Shown: positions 25,988-34,245, counted from the stretch's first letter. The stretch is DNA of 64,000 nucleotides from JACCYI01 sp963828075 (GCA_963828075.1 CAWHDH010000017.1:186001-250000); one strand, 5' to 3'. A program made the numbers and translations. The notes: generated by a model from the sequence alone, not told the origin.

Positions 25988-28113
25988 GGAGCAAGCTGAT
26001 CTGGGTCGCGGTCGCGCTGTTCGGCGCCGTCGCCTGGGGCGTCATCGCGCTCGCGCGGGGCGAGCGGATCAGCGCCGCCTGGCTGATCTTCGCGGCGGTC
26101 TGCACGTACGCGATCGCGTACCGGTTCTACTCGCGGTTCATCGCCCGCAAGGTGCTGCAGGTCGACGGCGCGCGGGCGACGCCGGCCGAGCGCCTCGACA
26201 ACTCCGTCGATTTCCAGCCGACCGACCGACGCGTCCTGTTCGGCCATCACTTCGCGGCGATCGCCGGCGCCGGCCCGCTCGTCGGGCCGGTCCTGGCCGC
26301 GCAGATGGGCTACCTGCCGGGCACGATCTGGATCGTCGTCGGCGTGGTGTTCGCGGGCGCGGTGCAGGACATGGTCGTCCTGTTCTTCTCGATGCGCCGC
26401 AACGGCAAGAGCATCGGGCAGATGGCGCGCGAGGAGGTCGGCCCCGTCGGCGGCGTGGCCGCGCTGGTGGCCGTCTTCAGCATCATGATCATCCTCCTGG
26501 CGGTGCTGGCGATCGTGGTCGTCAACGCGCTGGCGCAGTCGCCGTGGGGGACGTTCTCGATCGCGATGACGATCCCTATCGCGCTGCTGATGGGCTTCTA
26601 CCTGCGCGTCGTGCGGCCCGGGCGGGTGCTCGAGACGACGGCGATCGGCGTGTCGCTGCTGCTGATCGCGATCGTCGCCGGCGGCTTCGTCCAGGACTCG
26701 GGGATGGCGGACTTCTTCACGCTCGAGCCCGAGACGCTCGTCTTCTGCCTGATCGCGTACGGGTTCGTCGCCTCGGTGCTGCCGGTGTGGATGCTGCTGG
26801 CGCCGCGCGACTATCTGTCGACGTTCATGAAGATCGGCGTGATCGCCCTGCTCGCGGTGGGGATCGTGGTGACGCTCCCGGTGATGCAGAACGAGCCGGT
26901 GACGAAGTTCGCGTCGAGTGGCGAGGGGCCGGTGTTCGCCGGTGCGCTGTTCCCGTTCGTGTTCATCACGATCGCGTGCGGCGCGCTGTCGGGCTTCCAT
27001 TCGCTGATCGCGTCGGGGACGACGCCGAAGATGATCGAGAAGGAGTCGCAGGTTCGCTTCATCGGCTACGGCGCGATGCTGATGGAGTCGTTCGTTGCGG
27101 TCATGGCAATCATCGCTGCGTCGATCCTCGATCCGGGCCTGTACTACGCGATGAACGCGCCCGCGGGCGTGCTGGGCGACACGGTCCAGTCGGCATCGAC
27201 GGCGGTCAACAACCTCGGCTTCGCGATCACGCCCGCCGAGCTGTCCGCTGCGGCCGCCGCGGTGGAGGAGGAGACCCTCGTCGCGCGGACCGGCGGGGCC
27301 CCGACGCTGGCGATCGGCATGTCCGAGATCTTCGCCGGCGTGACCGGGGGCGGGATGAAGGCCTTTTGGTACCACTTCGCGATCATGTTCGAGGCCCTGT
27401 TCATCCTGACGACGGTGGACGCGGGCACGCGGGTCGGGCGCTTCATGCTGCAGGACACGCTCGGCAACGTCTGGAGGCCGATGGGTCAGGTGAGCTGGAA
27501 GCCGGGGGTGTGGTTCACCAGCGCGATCGTGGTCGGCGCGTGGGGGTACTTCCTCTACGCGGGCGTCACCGATCCGCTCGGCGGGATCAACCAGCTGTTC
27601 CCGCTGTTCGGGATCGCCAACCAGCTGCTCGCGGCGGTCGCGCTGGCGGTCTGCACGACGATCCTGATCAAGTCCGGGCGGCTGAAGTGGGCGTGGGTGA
27701 CCGGCGTGCCGCTGGCGTGGGACGCCGTCGTGACGCTCACCGCGAGCTACCAGAAGGTGTTCTCCGACGAGCCGCGGATCGGCTTCTTCGCCCAGCGCGA
27801 CCGCTACAAGGACGCGCTCGACGCCGGTGAGGTCCTCGCGCCCGCCAAGTCGCTCGACGACATGCGCCAGGTGGTGACGAACTCGACCGTCGACGGCGTG
27901 CTCGCGGCCCTGTTCGCCGTCCTCGTCATCGTCGTGCTGCTCGACGCCTCGCGCGTGTGGGTCCGGGCGATCCGCGCCCGCCGGCCGCTCGAGCTCAACG
28001 AGGCGCCGGCCGAGCCGTCGCGTCTCGTCGCCCCGGCCGGCCTGTTCGCGACCGCCGAGGAGCGAGCGGCGATGGCCCGCGCGGAGCCCGAGCGCGTGCT
28101 GACGCCGACGTGA
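25984..28113 (+). CDS. cstA: CstA/BtsT-family carbon starvation (pyruvate) transporter
   Basis: A 709-residue protein with about 16 transmembrane helices. CstA hallmarks include HHFAAIAGAGPLVGPVLAAQ, GAVQDMVVLFFSMRRNGKS, ITIACGALSGFHSLIASGT and FEALFILTTVDAGTRVGRF. The family imports pyruvate and perhaps peptides when preferred carbon is scarce. ATG 25984 is inside the DUF3311 stop. The C-terminal hydrophilic tail (about 90 residues) is cytoplasmic. No LytS/LytT-type regulator is nearby. Confidence 0.92.
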   Translation: MRSKLIWVAVALFGAVAWGVIALARGERISAAWLIFAAVCTYAIAYRFYSRFIARKVLQVDGARATPAERLDNSVDFQPTDRRVLFGHHFAAIAGAGPLVGPVLAAQMGYLPGTIWIVVGVVFAGAVQDMVVLFFSMRRNGKSIGQMAREEVGPVGGVAALVAVFSIMIILLAVLAIVVVNALAQSPWGTFSIAMTIPIALLMGFYLRVVRPGRVLETTAIGVSLLLIAIVAGGFVQDSGMADFFTLEPETLVFCLIAYGFVASVLPVWMLLAPRDYLSTFMKIGVIALLAVGIVVTLPVMQNEPVTKFASSGEGPVFAGALFPFVFITIACGALSGFHSLIASGTTPKMIEKESQVRFIGYGAMLMESFVAVMAIIAASILDPGLYYAMNAPAGVLGDTVQSASTAVNNLGFAITPAELSAAAAAVEEETLVARTGGAPTLAIGMSEIFAGVTGGGMKAFWYHFAIMFEALFILTTVDAGTRVGRFMLQDTLGNVWRPMGQVSWKPGVWFTSAIVVGAWGYFLYAGVTDPLGGINQLFPLFGIANQLLAAVALAVCTTILIKSGRLKWAWVTGVPLAWDAVVTLTASYQKVFSDEPRIGFFAQRDRYKDALDAGEVLAPAKSLDDMRQVVTNSTVDGVLAALFAVLVIVVLLDASRVWVRAIRARRPLELNEAPAEPSRLVAPAGLFATAEERAAMARAEPERVLTPT

Positions 28114-28169
28114 TCCGGGTCCGCAACCCCAGATAGCCCAGGTAGACCACGAGCGCGGCGACGGGCGGG

Positions 28170-28874
28170 TCAGGCATCGCGCGCGCAGCAGTCGTCGTGG
28201 CAGGCCTCGCCGGCGATCACAGGACCGGTGCAGCAGCCCTCGCCCCGCCACGTCTGCACGCCTTCGCGGACCGCGATCGCAGCGATCAGCAGCCCGACGG
28301 CCGGGTCGAGCCACCACAGCCCGAATAGCGCGTTGCCCGACAGGCCGATCAGCAACGCCGCGGCAAGGTAGGCGCACAGGAGGTTCTGCTGGCCCTCGCC
28401 GCGCGTGGCGGCCGAGCCGAGCTGGTCGGCGAGGCGCTGCTTGGCGATCCCGAGGATCGGCATCGCGATCAGGCTGCTGGTCGCCAGGCCGATCCCCAGC
28501 CAGCTCGCGTCCGGTCGCTCACCGGCGATCAACGCGTGGACCGACTCGTAGCCAACGTACGGGGCGAGCAGGAAGAACTGAGCCGCGACGAGCTTCTGCG
28601 CCCGGTCCTCGGCCGCCTCGGAATGGATCCGCGCGCCGGTGAAGCGCCAGATGATCACCAGGCTCGCGACGCCCTCGATCGCGCTGTCGAGGCCGAAGCC
28701 GATCAACGCGATCGACCCGGCGAGGATCCCGGCGGCGATCGCGATCGCGCCCTCGGCGCTCATCAGTCCGAGGCTCACCCAGGAGAGCAGCCGCACGCGT
28801 GCGGCCAGCCGCTCGCGATCGCCGCCGTCCGCCACGACGGCCCTCCCGGCGATGGGCAGCCCCACGTGGCTCAC
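28170..28874 (-). CDS. Cation diffusion facilitator-like metal exporter
   Basis: A 234-residue protein with about six helices, GTG 28874 within the ArsR stop (GTGA). Helix 2 carries GFGLDSAIEGVASL and helix 5 WWLDPAVGLLIAAIA, the acidic pairs that form the CDF transport site. It lacks the large C-terminal domain of many CDFs and instead ends in a short Cys/His cluster (EGCCTGPVIAGEACHDDCC), suited to capturing soft metals. The tail and the ArsR partner with N-terminal Cys point to zinc, cadmium or lead. Convergent with cstA. Confidence 0.8.
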   Translation of the reverse strand: MSHVGLPIAGRAVVADGGDRERLAARVRLLSWVSLGLMSAEGAIAIAAGILAGSIALIGFGLDSAIEGVASLVIIWRFTGARIHSEAAEDRAQKLVAAQFFLLAPYVGYESVHALIAGERPDASWLGIGLATSSLIAMPILGIAKQRLADQLGSAATRGEGQQNLLCAYLAAALLIGLSGNALFGLWWLDPAVGLLIAAIAVREGVQTWRGEGCCTGPVIAGEACHDDCCARDA

Positions 28875-29236
28875 GACCGGCCCGCCTCGTCGGCCGTGAG
28901 CACCACATCGAGCAACGCCCGCCCCTGGTCGGTCAGCGCGTACATGACCATCTTTCCGTCGCGACGAGAGCGCACCAGGCCGGCCGTGCGCAACGCCCGC
29001 ACGTGATGGGAGACCAGGTTCTGCGCACGCTCCATCACCCACGCCAGATCGCAGACACACAGCTCGTCGGTCGCCGCCAGCGCCGCCGCGATCGCCAACC
29101 GCGTCGGGTCGCCCAGCGCACGGGCAGCCCCGGCTGCACGGTCGGCCGCCTCGACGTCCACCCGGTCGCGCCGCAGCCGCTCGGCCTTCTCGAGATCAAG
29201 GCACAGCAGGTCACAGCGATCGTCCACCCCGATCAT
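28871..29236 (-). CDS. ArsR/SmtB-family metal-sensing repressor
   Basis: A 121-residue protein. The N-terminus has DRCDLLCLDLEKAERLR, and the recognition region has ELCVCDLAWVMERAQNLVSHHV, so Cys pairs exist both at the N-terminus and in the alpha-3 helix. This is the layout of CadC/CmtR-type cadmium-lead sensors. The winged part reads RRDGKMVMYALTDQGR. The gene is coupled to the CDF exporter, and an inverted repeat covers its start region. Metal binding should release the DNA. Confidence 0.88.
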   Translation of the reverse strand: MIGVDDRCDLLCLDLEKAERLRRDRVDVEAADRAAGAARALGDPTRLAIAAALAATDELCVCDLAWVMERAQNLVSHHVRALRTAGLVRSRRDGKMVMYALTDQGRALLDVVLTADEAGRS

Positions 29237-29237
29237 T

Positions 29238-29259
29238 CTAACGTACGTTGATGTGTTAG
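29238..29259 (-). promoter_or_regulatory. Probable ArsR operator
   Basis: Just upstream of the arsR start lie CTAAC (29238-29242) and GTTAG (29255-29259) as an inverted repeat, and inside it a perfect 10-bp palindrome AACGTACGTT (29240-29249). Position and symmetry fit an autoregulatory ArsR operator; binding is inferred. Confidence 0.5.
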
Positions 29260-29298
29260 CGTGGCCGCCAACGACCGCGCCCGCCGTCCTCGGCTCGG

Positions 29299-29562
29299 CG
29301 GGTCCTGCTCGGCGGCGCCGCGACCAGCGGCCTGAACCCCAAGGGCCTGCTGCTGTACCTGGCCCTGCTGCCGCAGTTCGTCGACACCGGCGCGAGCTGG
29401 CCGGTCGCGGTCCAGACCGGCCTGCTCGGCGTGCTGCACATGGCGAACTGCGCGGCGGTCTACCTCGCCGTCGGCGTGCTCGCCCGCACCGCGCTCCGCG
29501 CCGGGCCGCGCGCCGCTCGGGTCGTGAGCCGGACCGCCGGCGCGATGATGATCGGCATCGGA
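29299..29562 (+). pseudogene. C-terminal half of a LysE-family exporter, displaced
   Basis: On the plus strand an open frame encodes VLLGGAATSGLNPKGLLLYL, LPQFVDTGASWPVAVQ and ARVVSRTAGAMMIGIG. This is the C-terminal half of a LysE/RhtB amino-acid exporter, including the NPK motif and the final helix. There is no start codon or N-terminal half on this strand: a stop lies at 29257. The matching N-terminal half is on the minus strand immediately to the right, so the gene has been broken and one part turned round. Confidence 0.75.
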
Positions 29563-29769
29563 GAGGTAGCCGCCGCCGAGGACGCTCACCGCCGTCAGGA
29601 CGCCCGGCGTCGTGGCGACGAGCGCCGCCAGGCCGGCGGCGACGAGCACCGTGTGGCCCGCGTACCCGGCCACGAGCCCGGCGACCGCGGGCCCGACCGA
29701 TCGTCCCGGAGCCCTGCGGTGATCGCGTACGCCCAATCCGCCCCGGGCGTGAGGACGAGCATCAAGGTC
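29563..29769 (-). pseudogene. N-terminal half of the same LysE-family exporter
   Basis: The minus strand reads LMLVLTPGADWAYAITAGLR, then after a one-base frame change near 29700 SVGPAVAGLVAGYAGHTVL, LVATTPGVLTAVSVLGGGYL. This is the first half of a LysE-type transporter (the TPG motif and helices 1-3). It ends at 29563, exactly where the plus-strand C-terminal half stops. About 25-45 residues normally joining them are absent. The extreme N-terminus is also missing, abutting the truncated lrp gene. Confidence 0.72.
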
Positions 29770-29776
29770 GACCGCT

Positions 29777-30202
29777 ACCGAGCTGCAGCAGGACGGGCGA
29801 CTCACCGTCACCGAGCTCGCCGCCCGCGTGCAGCTGAGCGTCTCGCCTTGCCACCGGCGGCTGCGCGAGCTCGAGCGGCGCGGGGCGATCCGCGGCTACC
29901 GCGCCGTGATCGACCCGGCGGCGGTCGGGCTGGGCTTCGAGGCGCTGGTGTTCGTGACGATGAACCGCGAGGACCGCGGCACGGTCGACGCGTTCGAGGA
30001 GGCCGTCGCCGCGATCCCCAACGTGCTCCAGGCGCAGCGCCTGTTCGGGGACCCGGACTACCTGCTCCGCACCGTCACCGCCGACCTCGCCGCCTCCCAG
30101 CAGCTCTACGACCTACAGCTCGCCGCGCTGCCCGGGGTGCTCCGGCTCACCTCGACCATCGTCATGAAGCACGTGGTCGACCACCGCCCCCCGCCCGCCT
30201 GA
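29777..30202 (+). pseudogene. N-terminally truncated Lrp/AsnC-family regulator
   Basis: Family similarity begins at TELQQDGRLTVTELAARVQ and runs through the HTH recognition helix (SVSPCHRRLRELERRGAI), the linker and the RAM domain (VFVTMNREDRGTV, DYLLRTVTADLA). The first dozen residues and a proper start are missing; a stop lies in frame at 29750 and the nearest start, GTG 29828, would cut into the HTH. Lrp genes are usually divergent from lysE; here the shared promoter region has been deleted. The RAM domain is intact, so a shortened protein might still fold. Confidence 0.68.
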
Positions 30203-30209
30203 CGACCTC

Positions 30210-30310
30210 AACCACCCCCGTGACCCTCCGAGCGCCCGCACGGGGGTGGTTCGGGGTCTATGACGCCCCCTACCACCCCCGTGCTGCCGATTCCAGACGA
30301 TGGGGGTGGT
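30210..30310. terminator. Two consecutive ACCACCCCC hairpins
   Basis: Hairpin 1 is a perfect 13-bp repeat (30210-30222 with 30239-30251, 16-nt loop). Hairpin 2 uses the same arm sequence, 9 bp (30272-30280 with 30302-30310). The arm ACCACCCCCGTG thus occurs twice direct and twice inverted. They lie between the lrp remnant and the converging ABC operon and probably terminate both. Confidence 0.6.
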
Positions 30311-30382
30311 TGACGGCATCCCCGCCCGGGAACCCGCCCACCCGACCGGGCCGACTCCCCTAATGACCGCAGTTGGCGGCGC

Positions 30383-31108
30383 CTACGCCGCCAGCACGGA
30401 CTGCAGGAACTGGCGCGTGCGGTCGTGCTTGGGGGCGTTGAAGATCTCCGACGGCGGGCCTTCCTCGAGGATCACGCCCTCGTCGAAGAAGACGATCCGG
30501 TCGCCGCTCTCGCGCGCGAAGCGCATCTCGTGCGTGACGATGATCATGGTCATGCCCGACTGCGCGAGGTCGCGCATGACCGTGATGACCTCGCCGACGA
30601 GCTCCGGGTCGAGCGCGGACGTGACCTCGTCGAACAGCATGACCGTGGGCTCCATCGCCAGCGCCCGGGCGATGGCGACGCGCTGCTGCTGGCCGCCGGA
30701 GAGCTCGGCCGGATAGGAGCCGATCTTGTCCGCGAGGCCGACCCGGGTCAGGGCCTTCTCGGCGACCTCGTCGGCGGCGCCGGCGTCGAGGCCGCGGACC
30801 TTGCGCAGCGCGAGCGTGACGTTGCGCCGGGCCGTCAGGTGCGGGAACAGGTTGTACTGCTGGAAGACCATGCCGATGTGGCCGCGCAGGTCGCGGGCGC
30901 GCTTCGGGTCGTCGAGGCGGACGCCGTCGACCTCGATCCAGCCGGCGTCGGGGTGGTCGAGTTGGCTGATCAGCCGCAGCAGCGTGCTCTTGCCCGAGCC
31001 CGACGCCCCGATCACGATGAGCACCTCGCCGCGCGCCACGGTCAGGTCGATGCCGCGCAGCACGCGCGTCTCGCCGAAGCTCTTCGTCACCCCATGGATC
31101 TCGATCAC
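30383..31108 (-). CDS. Polar amino-acid ABC transporter ATP-binding protein
   Basis: A 241-residue ATPase of the GlnQ/HisP class. Walker A GASGSGKSTLLR, Q-loop region GMVFQQYNLFPHL, signature LSGGQQQRVAIARAL and Walker B VMLFDEVTSALDPEL are all present, and the GMVFQQYNLFPH segment is typical of glutamine/glutamate importers. It overlaps the upstream permease (ATGA) and is the last gene of the five-gene IclR-led operon. Confidence 0.93.
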   Translation of the reverse strand: MIEIHGVTKSFGETRVLRGIDLTVARGEVLIVIGASGSGKSTLLRLISQLDHPDAGWIEVDGVRLDDPKRARDLRGHIGMVFQQYNLFPHLTARRNVTLALRKVRGLDAGAADEVAEKALTRVGLADKIGSYPAELSGGQQQRVAIARALAMEPTVMLFDEVTSALDPELVGEVITVMRDLAQSGMTMIIVTHEMRFARESGDRIVFFDEGVILEEGPPSEIFNAPKHDRTRQFLQSVLAA

Positions 31109-31752
31109 GCCGTCACCGGAGCCCTTCGTTCGATGCGCCGCACGAGCAGCGACAGCGGGTAGCAGATCAGGAAGTACAGGACGGCCACCGCGAGGTAGAC
31201 CGAGACCGGCTGGCCGACGCGGTCCACGATCGCCTGGCCCTGGCGCAGCAGCTCGGCGAACCCGATCGCGAACGCGAGGCTCGAGTCCTTGACCAGCGAG
31301 ATGTACTGGCCCACCAGCGGGGCGCGGGAGACCCGCATGGCCTGGGGCAAAACGACGTGCAGGAAGGTGTCGCGCGGGCTCAGCCCCAGCACCCGGGCCG
31401 CCTCCGCCTGCCCCGGCGCCACGCTCTGGATCCCCGCACGGAAGATCTCGGCGATGTAAGCGGCCGAGTAGAGCGTCAGCGCGAGCACGGCGGCGGCGAA
31501 GATGCTCAGGGCCGGCAGGCCGAGCGACGCGGCGCCGAAGTACACGAACAGCATCTGGATCAGCAGCGGCGTGCCGCGGAACAGCTCGACATAGGCGCGG
31601 CCGAGCGTCCGCAGCAGGAACCAGGGGCCGGTGCGCGCCAGGGCGATCAGCAGGCCCAGCACGGTGGCCAGGACGATCGCCGCGACCGACAGCTCGACCG
31701 TGTGCAGCAGCCCGTCGAGCAGGATGGAGCGCGACTCGATGACGTCGGACAT
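31105..31752 (-). CDS. Amino-acid ABC transporter permease (second)
   Basis: A 215-residue HisM/GlnP-type permease. ATG 31752 is chosen because it overlaps the stop of the upstream permease (TGATG) and begins at the conserved MSDVIESRSILL; a longer frame upstream is a shadow. Five helices and the EAA loop (QAEAARVLGLSPRDTFLHVVL) that contacts the ATPase are visible. It pairs with the permease at 31752-32462 to form a heterodimeric channel. Confidence 0.9.
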   Translation of the reverse strand: MSDVIESRSILLDGLLHTVELSVAAIVLATVLGLLIALARTGPWFLLRTLGRAYVELFRGTPLLIQMLFVYFGAASLGLPALSIFAAAVLALTLYSAAYIAEIFRAGIQSVAPGQAEAARVLGLSPRDTFLHVVLPQAMRVSRAPLVGQYISLVKDSSLAFAIGFAELLRQGQAIVDRVGQPVSVYLAVAVLYFLICYPLSLLVRRIERRAPVTA

Positions 31753-32462
31753 CAGGCCGCCGCCTCCCGGCGCCGGAGCGCTCGGCCCGGGCGGATCGTC
31801 GTCTTCAAGGGCGGCCGGAACGCGACGCGGGCGTACCACGACGCGAGCACCGCCACGACGTTCGTGAGCAGCAGGTAGATGACCAGCGACACTGCGAACG
31901 TCTGCGTGGTCAGCAGCGTCTGGGAGTTCAGGCTCTGGGCGGTGCCGGTCAGCTCGGGCAGCGAGATCGCCGAGAGCAGCGACGTGCCGAGCAGGATCTG
32001 GATGAACTGGTTGACGACGGCCGGATACACGTTGCGAAGCGCCTGGGGGAGGATCACGAAGCGGAAGGTCTGCACCCGGCTCAGCGCGAGGACCTGCGCC
32101 GCCTCACGCTGCGTCCTGGGCACCGCCTCGACGCCCGCCCGCAGGATCTCGGTGAGGTACGCGCCGACGTTGACCCCCAGCGCGGCGACGCCCGCCTGGA
32201 AGGGACTCAACGGCAGCCCCGCGCTGGGCAGCGCGAAGTAGGCGACGAAGACCTGCAGCAGGACGGGCGTGTTGCGGATGACCTCGACGTACGTGGTCGC
32301 CACGATCCGGATCGGCAGCAGCCGCGACCGGCGGCCGGCGGCGCCCGCCAGGCCGAGCAGGAACGCGAGGATGAACGCGAGCACCGAGACCTCCACCGCG
32401 AGCAGCGCGGCCTTGGCGTACTCGCCGCCGTGGGTCTGGATGAGGTTCCAGGTGGGTTGCAC
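31752..32462 (-). CDS. Amino-acid ABC transporter permease (first)
   Basis: A 236-residue permease with five or six helices and the sequence TYVEVIRNTPVLLQVFVAYF, a family signature. The EAA loop is RTQREAAQVLALSRVQTFRF. It lies 51 bp downstream of the binding-protein gene, separated from it by a hairpin that may lower its expression relative to the binding protein. Its stop overlaps the next permease. Confidence 0.9.
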   Translation of the reverse strand: MQPTWNLIQTHGGEYAKAALLAVEVSVLAFILAFLLGLAGAAGRRSRLLPIRIVATTYVEVIRNTPVLLQVFVAYFALPSAGLPLSPFQAGVAALGVNVGAYLTEILRAGVEAVPRTQREAAQVLALSRVQTFRFVILPQALRNVYPAVVNQFIQILLGTSLLSAISLPELTGTAQSLNSQTLLTTQTFAVSLVIYLLLTNVVAVLASWYARVAFRPPLKTTIRPGRALRRREAAA

Positions 32463-32473
32463 TTAGAGACGCG

Positions 32474-32499
32474 GCCGGGTGCCTGGGGGAGCACCCGGC
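32474..32499 (-). terminator. Intra-operon hairpin between binding protein and permeases
   Basis: A perfect 9-bp GC stem (GCCGGGTGC/GCACCCGGC) with an 8-nt loop lies between the binding-protein stop and the first permease. Such hairpins often act as partial terminators or stabilise the upstream mRNA so that binding protein exceeds permease. Confidence 0.5.
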
Positions 32500-32513
32500 G
32501 GCGGTCCGATGGA

Positions 32514-33362
32514 TCAGTAGACGGGCTTGATCTTGTTGACCGGGTCGGCGCCGAACCACTTGCGGTAGAGCTTGAGGTTCGTCCCGTCCGTGTTGACCTC
32601 GCGCAGGAACAGGTTCAGCCACGCGATCCAGTCCGGGTCGCCCTGGCGGGCGCCGAAGCCGTTGTACTCGAGCGGCACCACCGACTCCTGCGTGACCTTG
32701 AGCGTCGGGTCGAGCTTGGCCTGGTAGGCGAGGAAGTTCGAGTCCTCCACCATCGCGTCGGCCTGGCCCTGGCGCACCGCGAGGACGCCGGCCGCGGACG
32801 TGTCGTACTCCTGGACCTCCGCCTTCGGGTTGTGCTCCTTGACCGCCTGGGTGTTGGTGGAGCCCTTGACCGTGGCGACCTTCTTGCCCGAGACGTCCGC
32901 GAGCTTCTCGATCCCGCTGTCCTTCTTCACCAGCATGACCTCGCCCGCGACGATGTACGGGTCGGTGAAGGCGATCTCCTTCGCGCGCTCTGTGTTGATG
33001 GTGAAGTTGCAGAAGACCACGTCGACCTTGTTGGTCAGCAGGTTCGGGATGCGGTTGTCGGAGGTGGTGTCGGTGACCTCGAGCTTGACGCCGAGGCGCT
33101 TGGCCATCTCCCTGGCCAGGTCGACGTCGTAGCCCGTCGGCTTGCCGCTCTTGTCCTTGAGGCCGAACGGCGCGAACGACAGGCAGTCGCCCACCTTCAG
33201 GGTCCCGCGGGAGATGACCTCCTTCAGCGTGGACTTTCCGTCCGAGCCCTTGGCAGCGGTCTTCTTGTCACCACCGCCTCCGCATCCGGCGATCAACGTC
33301 ACGGCAACGAGGGCCGCGCCGGCGCTGAGCGCGCGGCGACGGGACGACACGGACGGCCTCAT
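32514..33362 (-). CDS. Amino-acid ABC transporter substrate-binding lipoprotein
   Basis: A 282-residue family 3 solute-binding protein. The N-terminus is a lipoprotein signal (ALVAVTLIAGCGGGG). Mature landmarks are GTLKVGDCLSFAPFGL, KPTGYDVDLAREMAKRLGV, and KVDVVFCNFTINTERAKEIAF, typical of polar amino-acid binding proteins. The arginine that usually grips the substrate carboxylate is replaced or shifted in the FCNFTINTERAK stretch (TxxR normally TxER), which is present as TER. Starts in the IclR stop (ATGA). Confidence 0.9.
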   Translation of the reverse strand: MRPSVSSRRRALSAGAALVAVTLIAGCGGGGDKKTAAKGSDGKSTLKEVISRGTLKVGDCLSFAPFGLKDKSGKPTGYDVDLAREMAKRLGVKLEVTDTTSDNRIPNLLTNKVDVVFCNFTINTERAKEIAFTDPYIVAGEVMLVKKDSGIEKLADVSGKKVATVKGSTNTQAVKEHNPKAEVQEYDTSAAGVLAVRQGQADAMVEDSNFLAYQAKLDPTLKVTQESVVPLEYNGFGARQGDPDWIAWLNLFLREVNTDGTNLKLYRKWFGADPVNKIKPVY

Positions 33363-34204
33363 GAGGGCTCCTCCAGGTGGGGTGGACGCGGGCGACGGTC
33401 AGGGTCGGGGTGCCCCGGTGCGCCGAGCAGGCGGCTGATCTCCGCGGCGGCGCGCGCGACGATCGGACCGAGCTCGCTCGCGCGGGGCTGGGTGAGGCGC
33501 AGCGCGGGACCCGACACGCTGCAGGCGGCGATGGCATCGCCGAGATGGGCGAAGATGGGGGCGCCGACGCAGCGGATCTCGGGCTCGTTCTCGACGTCGT
33601 CCATGGCCCAGCCGCGCTCGCGCGTCCTCTGCAGGTCCTCGCGGAGCCGAGCCGGGTCCGTCAGCGTGTTCGGCGTGCGGCGGGGCATCGGCTCGGCCAG
33701 CACCCGGGCCAGCAGCTCGTCGGGCACCCAGGCGAGGATGGCCTTGCCCACCGCGGTGCAGTACGCGGGGGCCCGGTTCCCGATCCGCGAGTGCATGCGC
33801 ACCGCCGACGGGCTGTCGACCTTGTCGATGTAGACGACCTCGGGCTCGTCGAACAGCACCAGATGGGCCGTCTCGCCCGTCTCCTGCGTGAGCTGGGTGA
33901 GCACCGCGCGGGCCACGCGCTGCAGGTCGCTGCCGGCGAGGTAGGCCTCGCCGTAGGTCACGGTGCGCAGGCCGAGGGCGTAGCCCCCGGAGGTCCGCCG
34001 GACCAGGCTCGAGTCCCCCAGCGCGGCGAGCAGCCGCAGCACCGTCGGCTTGCTCAGGCCGGTGAGCGTCGCCAGCTGAGCGAGCGGGATCTCCTGTCCG
34101 TCGGCCGTGGAATCGACCAGCGCGTCGAGGATGCTGATCGCTCTTCGGACCGACGAGGAGCCGTTGCGCGAGGGCGCGTTTTGCAGAGCGGAATGCGGTT
34201 CCAC
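33359..34204 (-). CDS. IclR-family transcriptional regulator
   Basis: A 281-residue regulator. The N-terminal winged HTH (SSVRRAISILDALV, LAQLATLTGLSKPTVLRLLAAL) is followed by the IclR effector domain (AYCTAVGKAILAWVPDELL, CVGAPIFAHLGDAIAACSVSGP). Its stop overlaps the start of the binding-protein gene, so it is the first gene of the transporter operon and probably controls that operon and itself. The effector may be the transported compound or a metabolite of it. Confidence 0.92.
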   Translation of the reverse strand: MEPHSALQNAPSRNGSSSVRRAISILDALVDSTADGQEIPLAQLATLTGLSKPTVLRLLAALGDSSLVRRTSGGYALGLRTVTYGEAYLAGSDLQRVARAVLTQLTQETGETAHLVLFDEPEVVYIDKVDSPSAVRMHSRIGNRAPAYCTAVGKAILAWVPDELLARVLAEPMPRRTPNTLTDPARLREDLQRTRERGWAMDDVENEPEIRCVGAPIFAHLGDAIAACSVSGPALRLTQPRASELGPIVARAAAEISRLLGAPGHPDPDRRPRPPHLEEPS

Positions 34205-34215
34205 GTTGACGCTAA

Positions 34216-34245
34216 ACGTTACTATTGCGCGCGCCGCGATGTCAA
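34216..34245 (-). promoter_or_regulatory. Likely promoter of the IclR-transporter operon
   Basis: On the minus strand TTGACA (34240-34245) and TAACGT (34216-34221) are spaced 18 bp, a good housekeeping-type match. The -10 box lies only 11 bases before the ATG, so the transcript would have a very short leader. AACGT repeats overlapping the -10 could be the IclR site. Confidence 0.45.

Noticed and set aside
27995..28177. Minus-strand 60-residue frame with a hydrophobic start (VAALVVYLGYLGLRT)
   Set aside because: It lies mostly opposite the end of cstA, and its ATG sits in the CDF stop region without a ribosome site.
29285..29584. Simple invertible switch between the 10-bp inverted repeats in lysE
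   Set aside because: Flipping the segment does not restore a continuous LysE frame, and part of the protein is missing. It is a decayed rearrangement rather than a phase switch.
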